Of a stretch of DNA of 18,721 nucleotides, positions 7,511 through 16,032 are shown piece after piece (within the stretch, counting starts at the first letter, position 1; every line of letters begins with the position of its first letter). A model generated the notes under the pieces. It had not been told where the DNA came from. It saw only the letters and a program-made list of their open reading frames with translations, and ran no database searches. Source of the DNA: Gammaproteobacteria bacterium (GTDB lineage Bacteria > Pseudomonadota > Gammaproteobacteria > DRJJ01); contig DRJJ01000208.1 of the NCBI GenBank assembly GCA_011052255.1, positions 1-18,721 of the forward strand, read 5' to 3'. Position numbers and translations under genes: made by a program.

Positions 7511-8689
7511 ATGAATCAGCCCAGGTTGATAGTGATCGATGACGAACCTGATCTGGCGGGTTTTGTGTGCGAAGTAGCAGGGCAGACAGGCTATGCTGTT
7601 GAGCAGTACCACAATGCGGGGTTATTCATCGAACAATACGATAAACGTGCTGATGTTATTGTTCTTGACCTGATGATGCCTGGTATGGATGGTGTTGAGG
7701 TAATCCGTTTTCTGGCAGGCATTGACTGTGATACCCAGTTGATTCTGATCAGTGGATTTGACTCAGGTGTCCTCCACTCGGCACAGAAGTTGGCAACGGA
7801 GCAAGGGCTCAATTTTGCCGGAAGTCTGAACAAGCCCTTTCGCTATGATGATTTACATAAATTACTGAGCGAGTTGTCCATTATGGCCAAAAGTGCTGCC
7901 CGCCAGATTGCTTTTGAGGCCCCGCCAGTAGACGAGTTACGTGATGCACTGAAAAATAATGAGTTGTTGCTTCATTATCAACCCAAGGTAGGGCTCAATG
8001 GCTATTCCGTCACCGCCGTAGAGGCACTGGTACGCTGGCAGCACCCGGTTCATGGCTTACTTGGTCCGGACCTGTTTATTCCTGTTGCTGAAAAACATGG
8101 TTTGATTGATGACCTGACATGGATTGTACTGGAACAGGCTATGGCACAATGTCAGTCATGGGGCGAACAGGGCTTAACCGTGCAGATTGCAGTGAACATG
8201 TCATCAAATACGCTGAAAGAGCTCGATTTGCCTGAAAGAATGGGTGATCTGGTTCAAAGATATGGCCAGGAACCTTCTCAATTAATCTTCGAAGTCACCG
8301 AAACTGCTTTGATGCAGGAGTTAACCAAATCACTGGATATTCTGACACGGTTGCGCATGAGAGGATTTCATCTATCTATTGACGATTTTGGTACTGGCTA
8401 CTCCTCATTGGTACAACTTCACCGGGCACCTTTCTCCGAAATCAAAATTGACCGTTCCTTTGTTATGGATATGGACCGAGACAAGGAATCCTACGCGATT
8501 ATAGAAACAGTAATTGTATTAGGGCACAAGCTGGGCATGAAGGTAGTGGCAGAGGGGGTTGAAACGCAGGCCAATCTGGAACAACTTGCTGCGATGGGCT
8601 GCGACCTTGCTCAGGGCTACCACATAGCTCGTCCGCAACCTGGAGTAGCCACTACGGTATGGCTGGTTGAGTATAACACGGTCGGCTAA
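7511..8689 (+). CDS. Response regulator with receiver and EAL domains, probable c-di-GMP phosphodiesterase
   Basis: A 392-residue cytoplasmic protein. The receiver domain (about 1-120) has the acidic pair Asp10/Asp11, acceptor Asp53 in LDLMMPGMDG and Lys108 in LNKPF. The EAL domain (about 145-385) keeps the residues needed for cyclic di-GMP hydrolysis: Glu171 of EAL, Asn229, Glu261, Asp291/Asp292 in DDFGTG, Lys312 and Glu348 in AEGVE. An active phosphodiesterase switched by phosphorylation is therefore expected; the enzyme class is inferred from the family. The ATG is preceded by GGAGA seven bases upstream. It lies 84 bases after the hybrid kinase. It is the only stand-alone response regulator in the window and so a candidate target for both kinases. 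Confidence 0.94.
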   Translation: MNQPRLIVIDDEPDLAGFVCEVAGQTGYAVEQYHNAGLFIEQYDKRADVIVLDLMMPGMDGVEVIRFLAGIDCDTQLILISGFDSGVLHSAQKLATEQGLNFAGSLNKPFRYDDLHKLLSELSIMAKSAARQIAFEAPPVDELRDALKNNELLLHYQPKVGLNGYSVTAVEALVRWQHPVHGLLGPDLFIPVAEKHGLIDDLTWIVLEQAMAQCQSWGEQGLTVQIAVNMSSNTLKELDLPERMGDLVQRYGQEPSQLIFEVTETALMQELTKSLDILTRLRMRGFHLSIDDFGTGYSSLVQLHRAPFSEIKIDRSFVMDMDRDKESYAIIETVIVLGHKLGMKVVAEGVETQANLEQLAAMGCDLAQGYHIARPQPGVATTVWLVEYNTVG

Positions 8690-8737
8690 CCGGGGGCTCT
8701 TTAAGTAACCGGACATATATTGGTCTACAGTTAATAG

Positions 8738-9571
8738 TTGTCCGCATTATTCGTGAGGAGAATTAGTATCAGCTCAACCATCAAGGCGCTTGTTGTCTTT
8801 ATGCTATTGATTCAAATGGCATCGGCGCATGCCGACAAACCGCTTGTGCTGGGTATCATTCCCTATGTCAGCCCTGATGTACTGGTGCAGCATCAAAAAA
8901 GCCTGAAAGACCACCTTGAACGTGGCCTGGGCAAACCAATATCAATGGTGACTGCTAAAAATTTCAAGGTGTTTATTCAAAATGCCAAGGCAGGAGTTTA
9001 TGATCTGGTGTACGCGCCGCCTCATCTTGCTTATATACTGGAGCAGGACTATGCATATCAGCGTGTTGCCATGACCACTCATAAAAAGCGGGGTTTGTTT
9101 ATAGTAAAAAAGACATCGCCATTTAAACAGTTATCAGATTTGCGTCACACCAGGATTGCACTGGTTCCCGCGTTGTCACTAAATTCGCAAATGGCACGCA
9201 AGGAATTACGGGGCGTTGGGTTGAAAGCAAACGAGGATTATACCGTCATCAAGGTGAAGAATTTTAGCAATGCCCTGTTTTCTCTGGTAAATGATGATAG
9301 TGATGCAGCCCTGTCAGGTGTCAAGCCATGGAAGACATTTGACAAGCGATATAAGGGCGGGCTGAGAGTGCTTGCAAAGACCAGAATCATGCAGGGATTT
9401 ATGATTATGGCTAAACCCGATCTTGAACAGGATACGGTGCAAAAACTCCGACAGTTAAGCCTGTCATTCAGTGATACATCAGCAGGTAAAAAGTATTTAT
9501 TTAAAGGTTTAAAGTTGATCGATGACAAGTCTATGCAAAATCTCGACGAGTTCACTACAATATTAAAATAG
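8738..9571 (+). CDS. PhnD-like periplasmic substrate-binding protein, probable sensor partner
   Basis: A secreted solute-binding protein of the phosphate/phosphite/phosphonate (PhnD, Phosphonate-bd) type: LVLGIIPYVSPD near the mature N-terminus, then YDLVYAPPHLAYI and LRHTRIALVPALS. A signal peptide (TIKALVVFMLLIQMASAHA, cleavage probably after AHA) shows export. The start is uncertain. TTG at 8738 gives 277 residues but has no ribosome site, and GTG at 8753 also lacks one. GAGGAG at 8755-8760 would best serve ATC at 8768, giving 267 residues and a cleaner signal peptide. No permease or ATPase gene is nearby. The gene ends 11 bases before a membrane histidine kinase with a periplasmic domain, so it probably presents a ligand to that kinase, much as TorT does for TorS. 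The ligand cannot be read from sequence; phosphonate should not be assumed. Confidence 0.85.
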   Translation: MSALFVRRISISSTIKALVVFMLLIQMASAHADKPLVLGIIPYVSPDVLVQHQKSLKDHLERGLGKPISMVTAKNFKVFIQNAKAGVYDLVYAPPHLAYILEQDYAYQRVAMTTHKKRGLFIVKKTSPFKQLSDLRHTRIALVPALSLNSQMARKELRGVGLKANEDYTVIKVKNFSNALFSLVNDDSDAALSGVKPWKTFDKRYKGGLRVLAKTRIMQGFMIMAKPDLEQDTVQKLRQLSLSFSDTSAGKKYLFKGLKLIDDKSMQNLDEFTTILK

Positions 9572-9582
9572 TAATAATCATA

Positions 9583-11433
9583 TTGTACAAAAAAATACGG
9601 AAATCCCTTAGGCTAAAATTAATACTGGCAAGCGTGGCGGTAGAAGTTGTCATGTTGTCTCTACTACTCGGTAATAGCCTGCGCATTATTAACAATACGA
9701 TACAGGAACAAACTACACTTTATGTTGAGTCGATTAACCCTTTGCTGGTTGTGTCGCTCAGTGAGTATGTATTTACCAGGGATTATGCATCACTAATCGT
9801 TGTGCTGGACAAGCTGGTAAAGGCCCCGATGAGCAGTTTTACCTATATCGCAGTTTATGATGATCAGCATAATGCATATGCAAAAACAATCGGTACACCC
9901 GGTACACTTAAAACTGTTAGTCAGGGTGAGGAAAGCAGGCTGGACAGTAATATTCTCCATGAGTCAACGTCTTTATACCTGGCTGACCTGAATGTAGGCA
10001 AAGTATACTACGGACTGGATATATCTGCATTTATTACATCAAGAGAAAATATATTACAACAGGGTGTGCTGATTGCAGTGCTCGAAATTTTACTGACGGC
10101 TCTGCTGTTGAGTCTGGTCGGTTACTATCTGACACGTCATTTGTATGAATTGTTAACCGGTATCAGGAAGGTAACTCATGGGCAATATGACAAGGATATA
10201 TCAATAGCCAGTGAAGACGAAGTAGGCCAACTGGCGGCAGGCTACAATATGATGACTCAGGCCGTTCGAGACAGGGTTGATGCACTGACAGACGAAAAAC
10301 AGCGCTTGCAGATAACACTGGAATCTATTGCTGATGCGGTTATTACAACTAACAAGTCGGGCGAGATTGATTATATTAATCCTGTAGCAGAGGCACTGAC
10401 CGGCTGGAATCATCTGGATGGAGTAGGTGTGCCGCTGTCAACTGTTTACAAGGTACATGATGAGGACACCGGGAAGGCGATTGAGAACCATGTGGTGGAA
10501 TGTTTGCGTAACAGCGCGGTGTTGCATTCAGGGCCTCGTGCAATACTTGTCACCCGTGAAGGAATCGAACTGGCCATAGAGGATACAGTTGCGCCTATAC
10601 AGGATCATAATAAAGACACTATTGGTGTAATACTGGTTTTCCGTGATATTACCGAGCGCATAGCAAGAAAAAAAGAGCTGTTACAGCATCGTTACAATCT
10701 GGAAAAGCTGGTTTCCAAACGTACGCAAGAGCTGGAAACAATCAATGATGAACTGGAGTCGTTCAGCTATTCTGTGTCACATGATCTCAGGTCACCTCTG
10801 CGAAGTATTGACGGCTTCAGTCGAGCGCTGCAGGAAGATTGTGAAGATCAGATAAATGACCAGGGAATGGATTTCCTGCGGCGCATCCGTAATTCAGTTC
10901 AGCGCATGGGTGCCTTGATTGATGACCTGTTGATGCTTTCCAGAACGACCCGCCGGGATTTTACTCCCGAGATGGTCAACATCAGTGAGCTGGCTGAAAA
11001 AATTTCAGGTCAACTTCGGATCAGTAAGCCTGAAAGAAAAGTTGAACTGGTGATACAGGCCGGACTGGAAGTATATGCAGACCCAGGGCTGATCGAGACC
11101 GTTATGGAAAACCTGCTTGGTAATGCGTGGAAATATACAGGCAAGCAGGCGCATGCGTGTATCGAGTTGGGCCAGATTGTAAATGAGGATGAGGCAGCTA
11201 TTTATGTCAGGGATAACGGGGTGGGATTTGATATGCACTATGCGAGCAAACTATTCGGTGCATTTCAGCGTCTTCACAGTACCGATGAATTTCCGGGTAC
11301 CGGTATTGGTCTGGCAACAGTCGAACGCATTATCAACCGGCATGGTGGCCGAATCTGGGTTGAAGCGGCTGTAAATAAAGGAGCAACGTTCTATTTTTCC
11401 CTGCCAGAGCACGGTTCCGAGGAAGTCCGGTAA
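9583..11433 (+). CDS. Membrane histidine kinase: periplasmic sensor-HAMP-PAS-HisKA-HATPase
   Basis: A 616-residue inner-membrane kinase. A first helix at about 11-30 is followed by a periplasmic domain of about 130 residues (Cache-like size). Then come a second helix at about 161-183, HAMP at about 181-233, PAS at about 242-358 ending in FRDITERI, and a coiled segment. The kinase core has phosphorylated His400 in SVSHDLRSPL. The ATPase has NLLGNAWKY, DNGVGFD, FGAFQRLH and GTGIGLATV, of the kind common in bacteriophytochrome-type kinases. It has no receiver domain. The TTG at 9583 has no evident ribosome site and follows the PhnD-like stop by 11 bases, so translation is probably coupled. Starting at the next ATG would cut the first helix. 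Likely input is the PhnD-like protein; likely output is the receiver-EAL protein or the hybrid kinase receivers (inference). Confidence 0.92.
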   Translation: MYKKIRKSLRLKLILASVAVEVVMLSLLLGNSLRIINNTIQEQTTLYVESINPLLVVSLSEYVFTRDYASLIVVLDKLVKAPMSSFTYIAVYDDQHNAYAKTIGTPGTLKTVSQGEESRLDSNILHESTSLYLADLNVGKVYYGLDISAFITSRENILQQGVLIAVLEILLTALLLSLVGYYLTRHLYELLTGIRKVTHGQYDKDISIASEDEVGQLAAGYNMMTQAVRDRVDALTDEKQRLQITLESIADAVITTNKSGEIDYINPVAEALTGWNHLDGVGVPLSTVYKVHDEDTGKAIENHVVECLRNSAVLHSGPRAILVTREGIELAIEDTVAPIQDHNKDTIGVILVFRDITERIARKKELLQHRYNLEKLVSKRTQELETINDELESFSYSVSHDLRSPLRSIDGFSRALQEDCEDQINDQGMDFLRRIRNSVQRMGALIDDLLMLSRTTRRDFTPEMVNISELAEKISGQLRISKPERKVELVIQAGLEVYADPGLIETVMENLLGNAWKYTGKQAHACIELGQIVNEDEAAIYVRDNGVGFDMHYASKLFGAFQRLHSTDEFPGTGIGLATVERIINRHGGRIWVEAAVNKGATFYFSLPEHGSEEVR

Positions 11434-11736
11434 TATGCATATCAGCGAATAAGGCGGGGTAATGTGGCCAGCTTCGTGTGGGAATTGACCTAAAGCATAA
11501 TTACCACAAAAAAACTACAGTAATACATTCCTGAGCCGATAAATACTACTGAGTTACTCCAGTAACGCCTGATTTTATGGCAGGCATATTGAATTCCCGG
11601 CTAATATAAAATGTTTTTGAACAGAAAGTTCAGGCAGAAAGCGTTATTCAGGTGGATATTCGCCATGATTTAGACTAATCAGGCGGAAGTGGCATTCAGC
11701 ATCTTAATTGTTATATATGAATTGCAGGAAAGGGTT
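11434..11736. other. Intergenic gap between the membrane kinase and the DUF2892 gene
   Basis: This is about 300 bases with no convincing gene. It is A+T-rich and contains a small perfect dyad (GTTACT-CC-AGTAAC at 11553-11566), GCCTG/CAGGC nine bases apart (11567-11585) and a TATAAA sequence at 11605-11610 that could be a -10 element. I see no terminator with a T run after the kinase and no c-di-GMP riboswitch core. The DUF2892 and GGDEF-EAL genes may have their own promoter here. Confidence 0.5.
11553..11566. repeat. Short perfect dyad, possible operator
   Basis: GTTACT and AGTAAC are separated by CC, making a 14-base near-palindrome about 40 bases before a TATAAA sequence. It could be an operator for the DUF2892/GGDEF-EAL transcript. 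It is short enough to be chance. Confidence 0.25.
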
Positions 11737-11955
11737 ATGACTAAAAATATGGGTCGGATAGACCAGGTATTACGTCTTGGTATCAGTATCGTTTTGATTT
11801 ATGTAGGCTTTGTTGATCAGGAGCTTATTAATGATCATCTTACCTCTATGATTGCTGGTATTATTGGTATAGTGAATCTTCTGTCAGCCTTGATTGGCAT
11901 CTGTCCTTTGTATTCAATCACGGGCATCAATACCTGTCACAAAGAAGGCAAATAA
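11737..11955 (+). CDS. Small DUF2892 (YgaP-type) inner-membrane protein
   Basis: A 72-residue protein that starts MTKNMGRIDQVLRLG and ends with the family-typical CPLYSITGINTC. Two hydrophobic segments (about 14-28 and 36-56) make it an integral membrane protein. It matches the DUF2892 family, found alone or fused to rhodanese domains as in YgaP; the function of stand-alone members is not known. I chose ATG 11737, preceded by AGGAAAGG (11726-11733), over an upstream in-frame GTG at 11689 that has no ribosome site and would add a non-family extension. The two C-terminal cysteines (of CPLY and of NTC) could be redox-active. It ends eight bases before the GGDEF-EAL gene, so cotranscription is likely. 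Confidence 0.82.
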   Translation: MTKNMGRIDQVLRLGISIVLIYVGFVDQELINDHLTSMIAGIIGIVNLLSALIGICPLYSITGINTCHKEGK

Positions 11956-11963
11956 TCGGGTTT

Positions 11964-13865
11964 ATGCGATTAAGATTTCAAATTCTGTTTTCTGTACTGG
12001 GCATTACGTTTCTGGCACAGGCGGTTTTTGGTTTGCTTGCATATCGTGAACTCACCGAAAGCCGTGGCGACCAGCTAACTATATTCCTGCAGTATCTGAC
12101 GCGTGAGATAGCAGAGCGTCTGACTTTGCCGGGTAATCCTGATAAGGCTGAACGTCATCTTGAAGAACTGCGAAAAAAATTTTCAACGGCACAATCTGTT
12201 TTACTCATCCAGAAAGATGATCGCATTGTGTATATTGCGGGTGCTGAGGGCTTGAATAGAGCCGATATTTTACCGGGTCTGAAATCGGCGTATTCAGACT
12301 CGGACAAACATGGCATGATTGATCTGGAAGGAATCCAGTTTTACTGGGCGGTTAGTCAATTACCCAATAATGAATATGAGCTAATCATGCTGGAGCCGGC
12401 GGGTGACAATGAGGATAGAATTACGTCAGCATTAAGAATGCGTTTAGTAAGCTCTGGTTTTGTTATTCTCTGGATGGCGGTATGGGTAAGTTTGATTCTG
12501 AGTTCGAAAATATCCAGGCAGCTGGATGAGAAAAACGATCAGCTTGAACACTTGGCATTACATGATAACCTGACGGGTTTGCCTAACCGAAGATTACTGA
12601 CCGATCGACTTGAACAGCTGTTGCGCCAGTCTCAACGTAGTAAAGAACCCTTTGCCCTGCTTTTGATCGATCTGGATCGATTCAAGGAAATAAACGACAC
12701 CCTGGGTCACCCGTTTGGTGATGAAATATTAAAAAGGGTTAGTTCTCGTTTACTCAAGTCTATTCGCGAAGAGGATTCTATAGCGCGACTAGGGGGGGAT
12801 GAGTTTGCAGTATTATTGCCTCAGACAGATCTGCAAGGTTCAGAGCTGTGTGTAAATAGAATTATGCATTCAATGAATGCACCCTTCCGGATAAATGATG
12901 TGTCGACAGAAAGTAAGGCCAGTATTGGTATCGCATTGTATCCGGAGCATGGAGAGAGTGCGGATGTTTTAATGCAATATGCTGATGTTGCGATGTATCA
13001 GGCTAAAAAAGCGCAATCTGGCTATGCGGTTTATGATAACTCCCAGAATACATACAGCGTTCGTCGCCTGCAGTTGATGAATGACTTGCGTGATGCGGTT
13101 GAGAAAAATGAAATCCATGTTCACTATCAACCCATGATAGACAATGCCACACAGCAAGTTACAGGCGTCGAAACACTTGCACGCTGGCAGCATCCTGTGC
13201 TGGGGAATATAACGCCTGACGAATTTATAACCATGGCCGAACAGACAGGGCAAATTCGTTTGTTGACGATGCAGGTACTTGAGCAAGCGTTAAAAGATTG
13301 TAGCGCCTGGGAAAAGCTGGGCTATCATTTAGGTGTAAGCATAAATCTTTCAACATATTGCTTGCAGGATTTATCTTTACCTGAGGAAATCAATTCAATC
13401 ATTCAACGCTATGATGTTGATGTTGCGGACGTAGAACTGGAAATAACAGAAGGTGCATTAATGCATGATCTGAGCAGGGCCGGGAAAATCCTGGATCAGC
13501 TTGGTAATATGGGTCTGCAATTGGCGATAGATGATTTTGGCACAGGGTTTTCATCGCTGAATTATCTTAAGAACTTGCCCGTTGCTACTTTGAAAATTGA
13601 CAAGTCATTTATTCTGGATATGTGTGACAGCGAAAGCGACAATGCGATTGTTAAGACAATTATTGAACTAGGGCATAATCTTGGTTGCAGGGTTGTGGCC
13701 GAAGGAATCGAAAATCAGCGCACACTGGACAGTTTAAAATTATTGAATGTGGATACTATGCAAGGTTTTTTCTATAGCAAGCCGCTGCCTGCAGACAGGT
13801 TATTTGCATGGCTCATTGAGCATGATAAGCAGGTGTCAGTTTCAGAGGAAATATCTTCGGCCTGA
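11964..13865 (+). CDS. Membrane-bound GGDEF-EAL protein, c-di-GMP cyclase/phosphodiesterase
   Basis: A 633-residue protein with helices at about 7-27 and 161-182 around a periplasmic domain of about 130 residues. A GGDEF domain (about 198-355) and an EAL domain (about 370-620) follow. The cyclase motif is intact (GGDEF, residues 277-281). An RxxD inhibitory site (Arg268, Asp271) lies exactly five residues before it. The EAL signature reads ETL (403-405), a tolerated variant that keeps the catalytic Glu. Asn461, Asp523/Asp524 in DDFGTG, Lys544 and AEGIE are also present, so both activities are possible and the net direction cannot be told. It follows the DUF2892 gene by eight bases and has only a weak ribosome site, which fits coupled expression. 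It ends 29 bases from the convergent metG end, with no evident terminator between them. Confidence 0.94.
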   Translation: MRLRFQILFSVLGITFLAQAVFGLLAYRELTESRGDQLTIFLQYLTREIAERLTLPGNPDKAERHLEELRKKFSTAQSVLLIQKDDRIVYIAGAEGLNRADILPGLKSAYSDSDKHGMIDLEGIQFYWAVSQLPNNEYELIMLEPAGDNEDRITSALRMRLVSSGFVILWMAVWVSLILSSKISRQLDEKNDQLEHLALHDNLTGLPNRRLLTDRLEQLLRQSQRSKEPFALLLIDLDRFKEINDTLGHPFGDEILKRVSSRLLKSIREEDSIARLGGDEFAVLLPQTDLQGSELCVNRIMHSMNAPFRINDVSTESKASIGIALYPEHGESADVLMQYADVAMYQAKKAQSGYAVYDNSQNTYSVRRLQLMNDLRDAVEKNEIHVHYQPMIDNATQQVTGVETLARWQHPVLGNITPDEFITMAEQTGQIRLLTMQVLEQALKDCSAWEKLGYHLGVSINLSTYCLQDLSLPEEINSIIQRYDVDVADVELEITEGALMHDLSRAGKILDQLGNMGLQLAIDDFGTGFSSLNYLKNLPVATLKIDKSFILDMCDSESDNAIVKTIIELGHNLGCRVVAEGIENQRTLDSLKLLNVDTMQGFFYSKPLPADRLFAWLIEHDKQVSVSEEISSA

Positions 13866-13894
13866 TTATTGATTGTGATGTGTTTCCGGTCTGC

Positions 13895-15979
13895 TTACTT
13901 GACCTTCATTCCTGCTTGCGCACCATCATCTGGCGACAGTATCCACAAGTCCTTGCCACCAGGGCCTGCAGCCAGAACCATTCCTTCGGACAGACCAAAG
14001 CGCATCTTGCGTGGTGCAAGATTAGCGACCATCACGGTGAGTTTGCCTTCCAGTTGTTCAGGTGTATAGGCGGATTTGATGCCGGCAAACACATTGCGGG
14101 TGTTGCCATCCGCATCATCGATGTCTAGCGTCAGTTGCAATAGCTTGTCAGCACCCTCTACATGCTCGGCTTTTACGATGCGTGCTATGCGCAGGTCAAT
14201 CTTTGCAAAGTCATCAATGCTGATCGTGTCTGCGATGGGTGGGTGCTGACTGGCCTGCTGATCGGCATGGCGCGTCGGGCTTTGTTCGGTTGTACTGGCG
14301 TGAGCAGCCAGGTCGGCCTTGTTTTTTTCCAGCATGGCTTCTACCTGTGTGTTTTCGATACGTTTGGCAAGATGCTTGTACTTGTTGATGGTGTGGCCCA
14401 GCAGCAGTGACTGGTTGTCTGACCAGACCAGCGGTTCGATATTCAGGAAGCCCTCAACCTGTGCGATCAGCTCTGGCAGAATCGGTTTCAGATACAGGCT
14501 CAACAGGCGGAACAGGTTTATATTGGTGCTGCATAATTCCTGTAGACGTTGATCCTGACCTTCCTGTTTGGCCAGCTCCCAGGGCTTTGTATCATTAATG
14601 TATTCATTGGCTGTATCTGCCAGTGCCATAATCAGTTTAACCGCTTCACTGAACTGGCGTTGCTCATAGAGACTGGCTATGTTATCTGCTTCATTCTGTA
14701 GATTGCTGATCAGTTTAAGCTCAGCATCTGGCAGGCCGGCGCTCAGTTTGCCATCAAAGCGTTTGCTGATAAAGCCGGCCGAACGTGAGGCGATATTAAT
14801 ATATTTACCGATCAGGTTGCTGTTAACGCGCGCAACAAAGTCTTCCAGGTTAAGGTCGATATCCTCAACACGGTCATTGAGTTTTGCCGCAAAATAATAG
14901 CGCAGGTATTCCGGTTGTATATGATCCAGGTAGGAGCGTGCAGTAATAAAAGTACCGCGTGACTTGGACATCTTCTGGCCGTTGACGGTCAGGAAGCCAT
15001 GTACACAGATTTTCTGTGGCGTGCGGTAACCGGCATAGTGCAGTGTGGCCGGCCAGAACAGGGCATGAAAACTCAGTATGTCTTTGCCGATAAAATGGAT
15101 AAGTTCCGTATCACTACCCGATTTCCACCAGTCATCGAAGTTCAGGCCTTCTCGCTCACACAGTTTTTTGAAGCTGGCCATATAGCCGACTGGCGCATCC
15201 AGCCAGACATAAAAATATTTCCCGGGTGCGTCGGGTATTTCGAAACCAAAATAAGGTGCATCGCGCGAGATTTCCCAGTCGCGAAGGCCGGCCTCGAACC
15301 ATTCTTCCAGCTTGTTGACCGATTCTGCGGGTAACGGGCTCTGGCCGTGGTTGCCAGTTTTCATCCAGTCACGCAAAAAGTCGATGCATTCGCTCAGCTT
15401 GAAGAAAAAGTGCTCGGTTTCCTTACGTATCGGCGTAGCGCCGGATACCGCCGAATAGGGATTGATCAGGTCAGTGGTGTGATAGGTTGCACTGCAGGTC
15501 TCACAGCCATCGCCGTACTGGTCCCGTGCATGGCATTTAGGGCATTCACCTTTTATGTAACGGTCCGGCAAAAACATTTCCTTTTCCGGATCGTAGTAGT
15601 GCTCGGTCATGCGGCTTTCGATCAGGCCGGCCTCACGCAGGTTGCGGTAGATGCCTTCGGACAGTTCACGATTTTCCGGGGTATGGGTGGAATAATAGTT
15701 ATCAAAATCGATATTAAAGCCACTGAAATCGGCCAGATGTTCGGTCTGTACGCGTTCTATCAGTTGTTCAGGGGTGATGCTTTCCTGTTCCGCACGCAGC
15801 ATGATCGGCGTACCGTGAGTATCGTCGGCGCACACGTAATAACATTCGTTGCCTCTCAATTTCTGGAAACGCACCCAGATATCGGTCTGGATATACTCAA
15901 CCAGATGACCCAGATGGATGCTGCCATTGGCATAGGGCAGGGCGCTGGTAACCAGGATTTTGCGTTTTTCAGTCTTCAT
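13895..15979 (-). CDS. metG: Methionyl-tRNA synthetase
   Basis: This enzyme charges tRNA-Met with methionine in the cytoplasm and is essential for translation. It has 694 residues from the ATG at 15979 (E. coli has 677). The class I signatures are HLGH at residues 22-25 and KMSKS at 336-340. The zinc-binding knuckle has cysteines 146, 149, 159 and 162, as in the E. coli type. The C-terminus, from IDDFAKIDLRIARIV to the end, is the OB-fold tRNA-binding and dimerisation domain. An upstream in-frame ATG at 16126 would add 49 residues of non-homologous, low-quality sequence and is rejected. The gene is divergent from mrp/apbC, and from memory this pairing is common in gammaproteobacteria. Confidence 0.97.
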   Translation of the reverse strand: MKTEKRKILVTSALPYANGSIHLGHLVEYIQTDIWVRFQKLRGNECYYVCADDTHGTPIMLRAEQESITPEQLIERVQTEHLADFSGFNIDFDNYYSTHTPENRELSEGIYRNLREAGLIESRMTEHYYDPEKEMFLPDRYIKGECPKCHARDQYGDGCETCSATYHTTDLINPYSAVSGATPIRKETEHFFFKLSECIDFLRDWMKTGNHGQSPLPAESVNKLEEWFEAGLRDWEISRDAPYFGFEIPDAPGKYFYVWLDAPVGYMASFKKLCEREGLNFDDWWKSGSDTELIHFIGKDILSFHALFWPATLHYAGYRTPQKICVHGFLTVNGQKMSKSRGTFITARSYLDHIQPEYLRYYFAAKLNDRVEDIDLNLEDFVARVNSNLIGKYINIASRSAGFISKRFDGKLSAGLPDAELKLISNLQNEADNIASLYEQRQFSEAVKLIMALADTANEYINDTKPWELAKQEGQDQRLQELCSTNINLFRLLSLYLKPILPELIAQVEGFLNIEPLVWSDNQSLLLGHTINKYKHLAKRIENTQVEAMLEKNKADLAAHASTTEQSPTRHADQQASQHPPIADTISIDDFAKIDLRIARIVKAEHVEGADKLLQLTLDIDDADGNTRNVFAGIKSAYTPEQLEGKLTVMVANLAPRKMRFGLSEGMVLAAGPGGKDLWILSPDDGAQAGMKVK

Positions 15980-16032
15980 CGGCCTGTTATAAAAGTGTTT
16001 GCTGTGTCGTTTTGTTGTCTCTGCAGCGCGGC

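Noticed and set aside
11458..11505. GGTAAT and ATTACC pairing after the membrane kinase as a terminator.
   Set aside because: The loop would be 36 bases and the stem is followed by A, not T; not a plausible intrinsic terminator on the plus strand.
11689..11736. GTG start giving an 88-residue DUF2892 protein.
   Set aside because: No ribosome site; the ATG at 11737 has a good one and gives the usual family length.
3833..13865. Possible c-di-GMP (GEMM) riboswitch controlling the block.
   Set aside because: I looked by eye in the gaps before 4101, 7511, 8738 and 11737 for the conserved core and did not see it; a covariance-model search would settle this.
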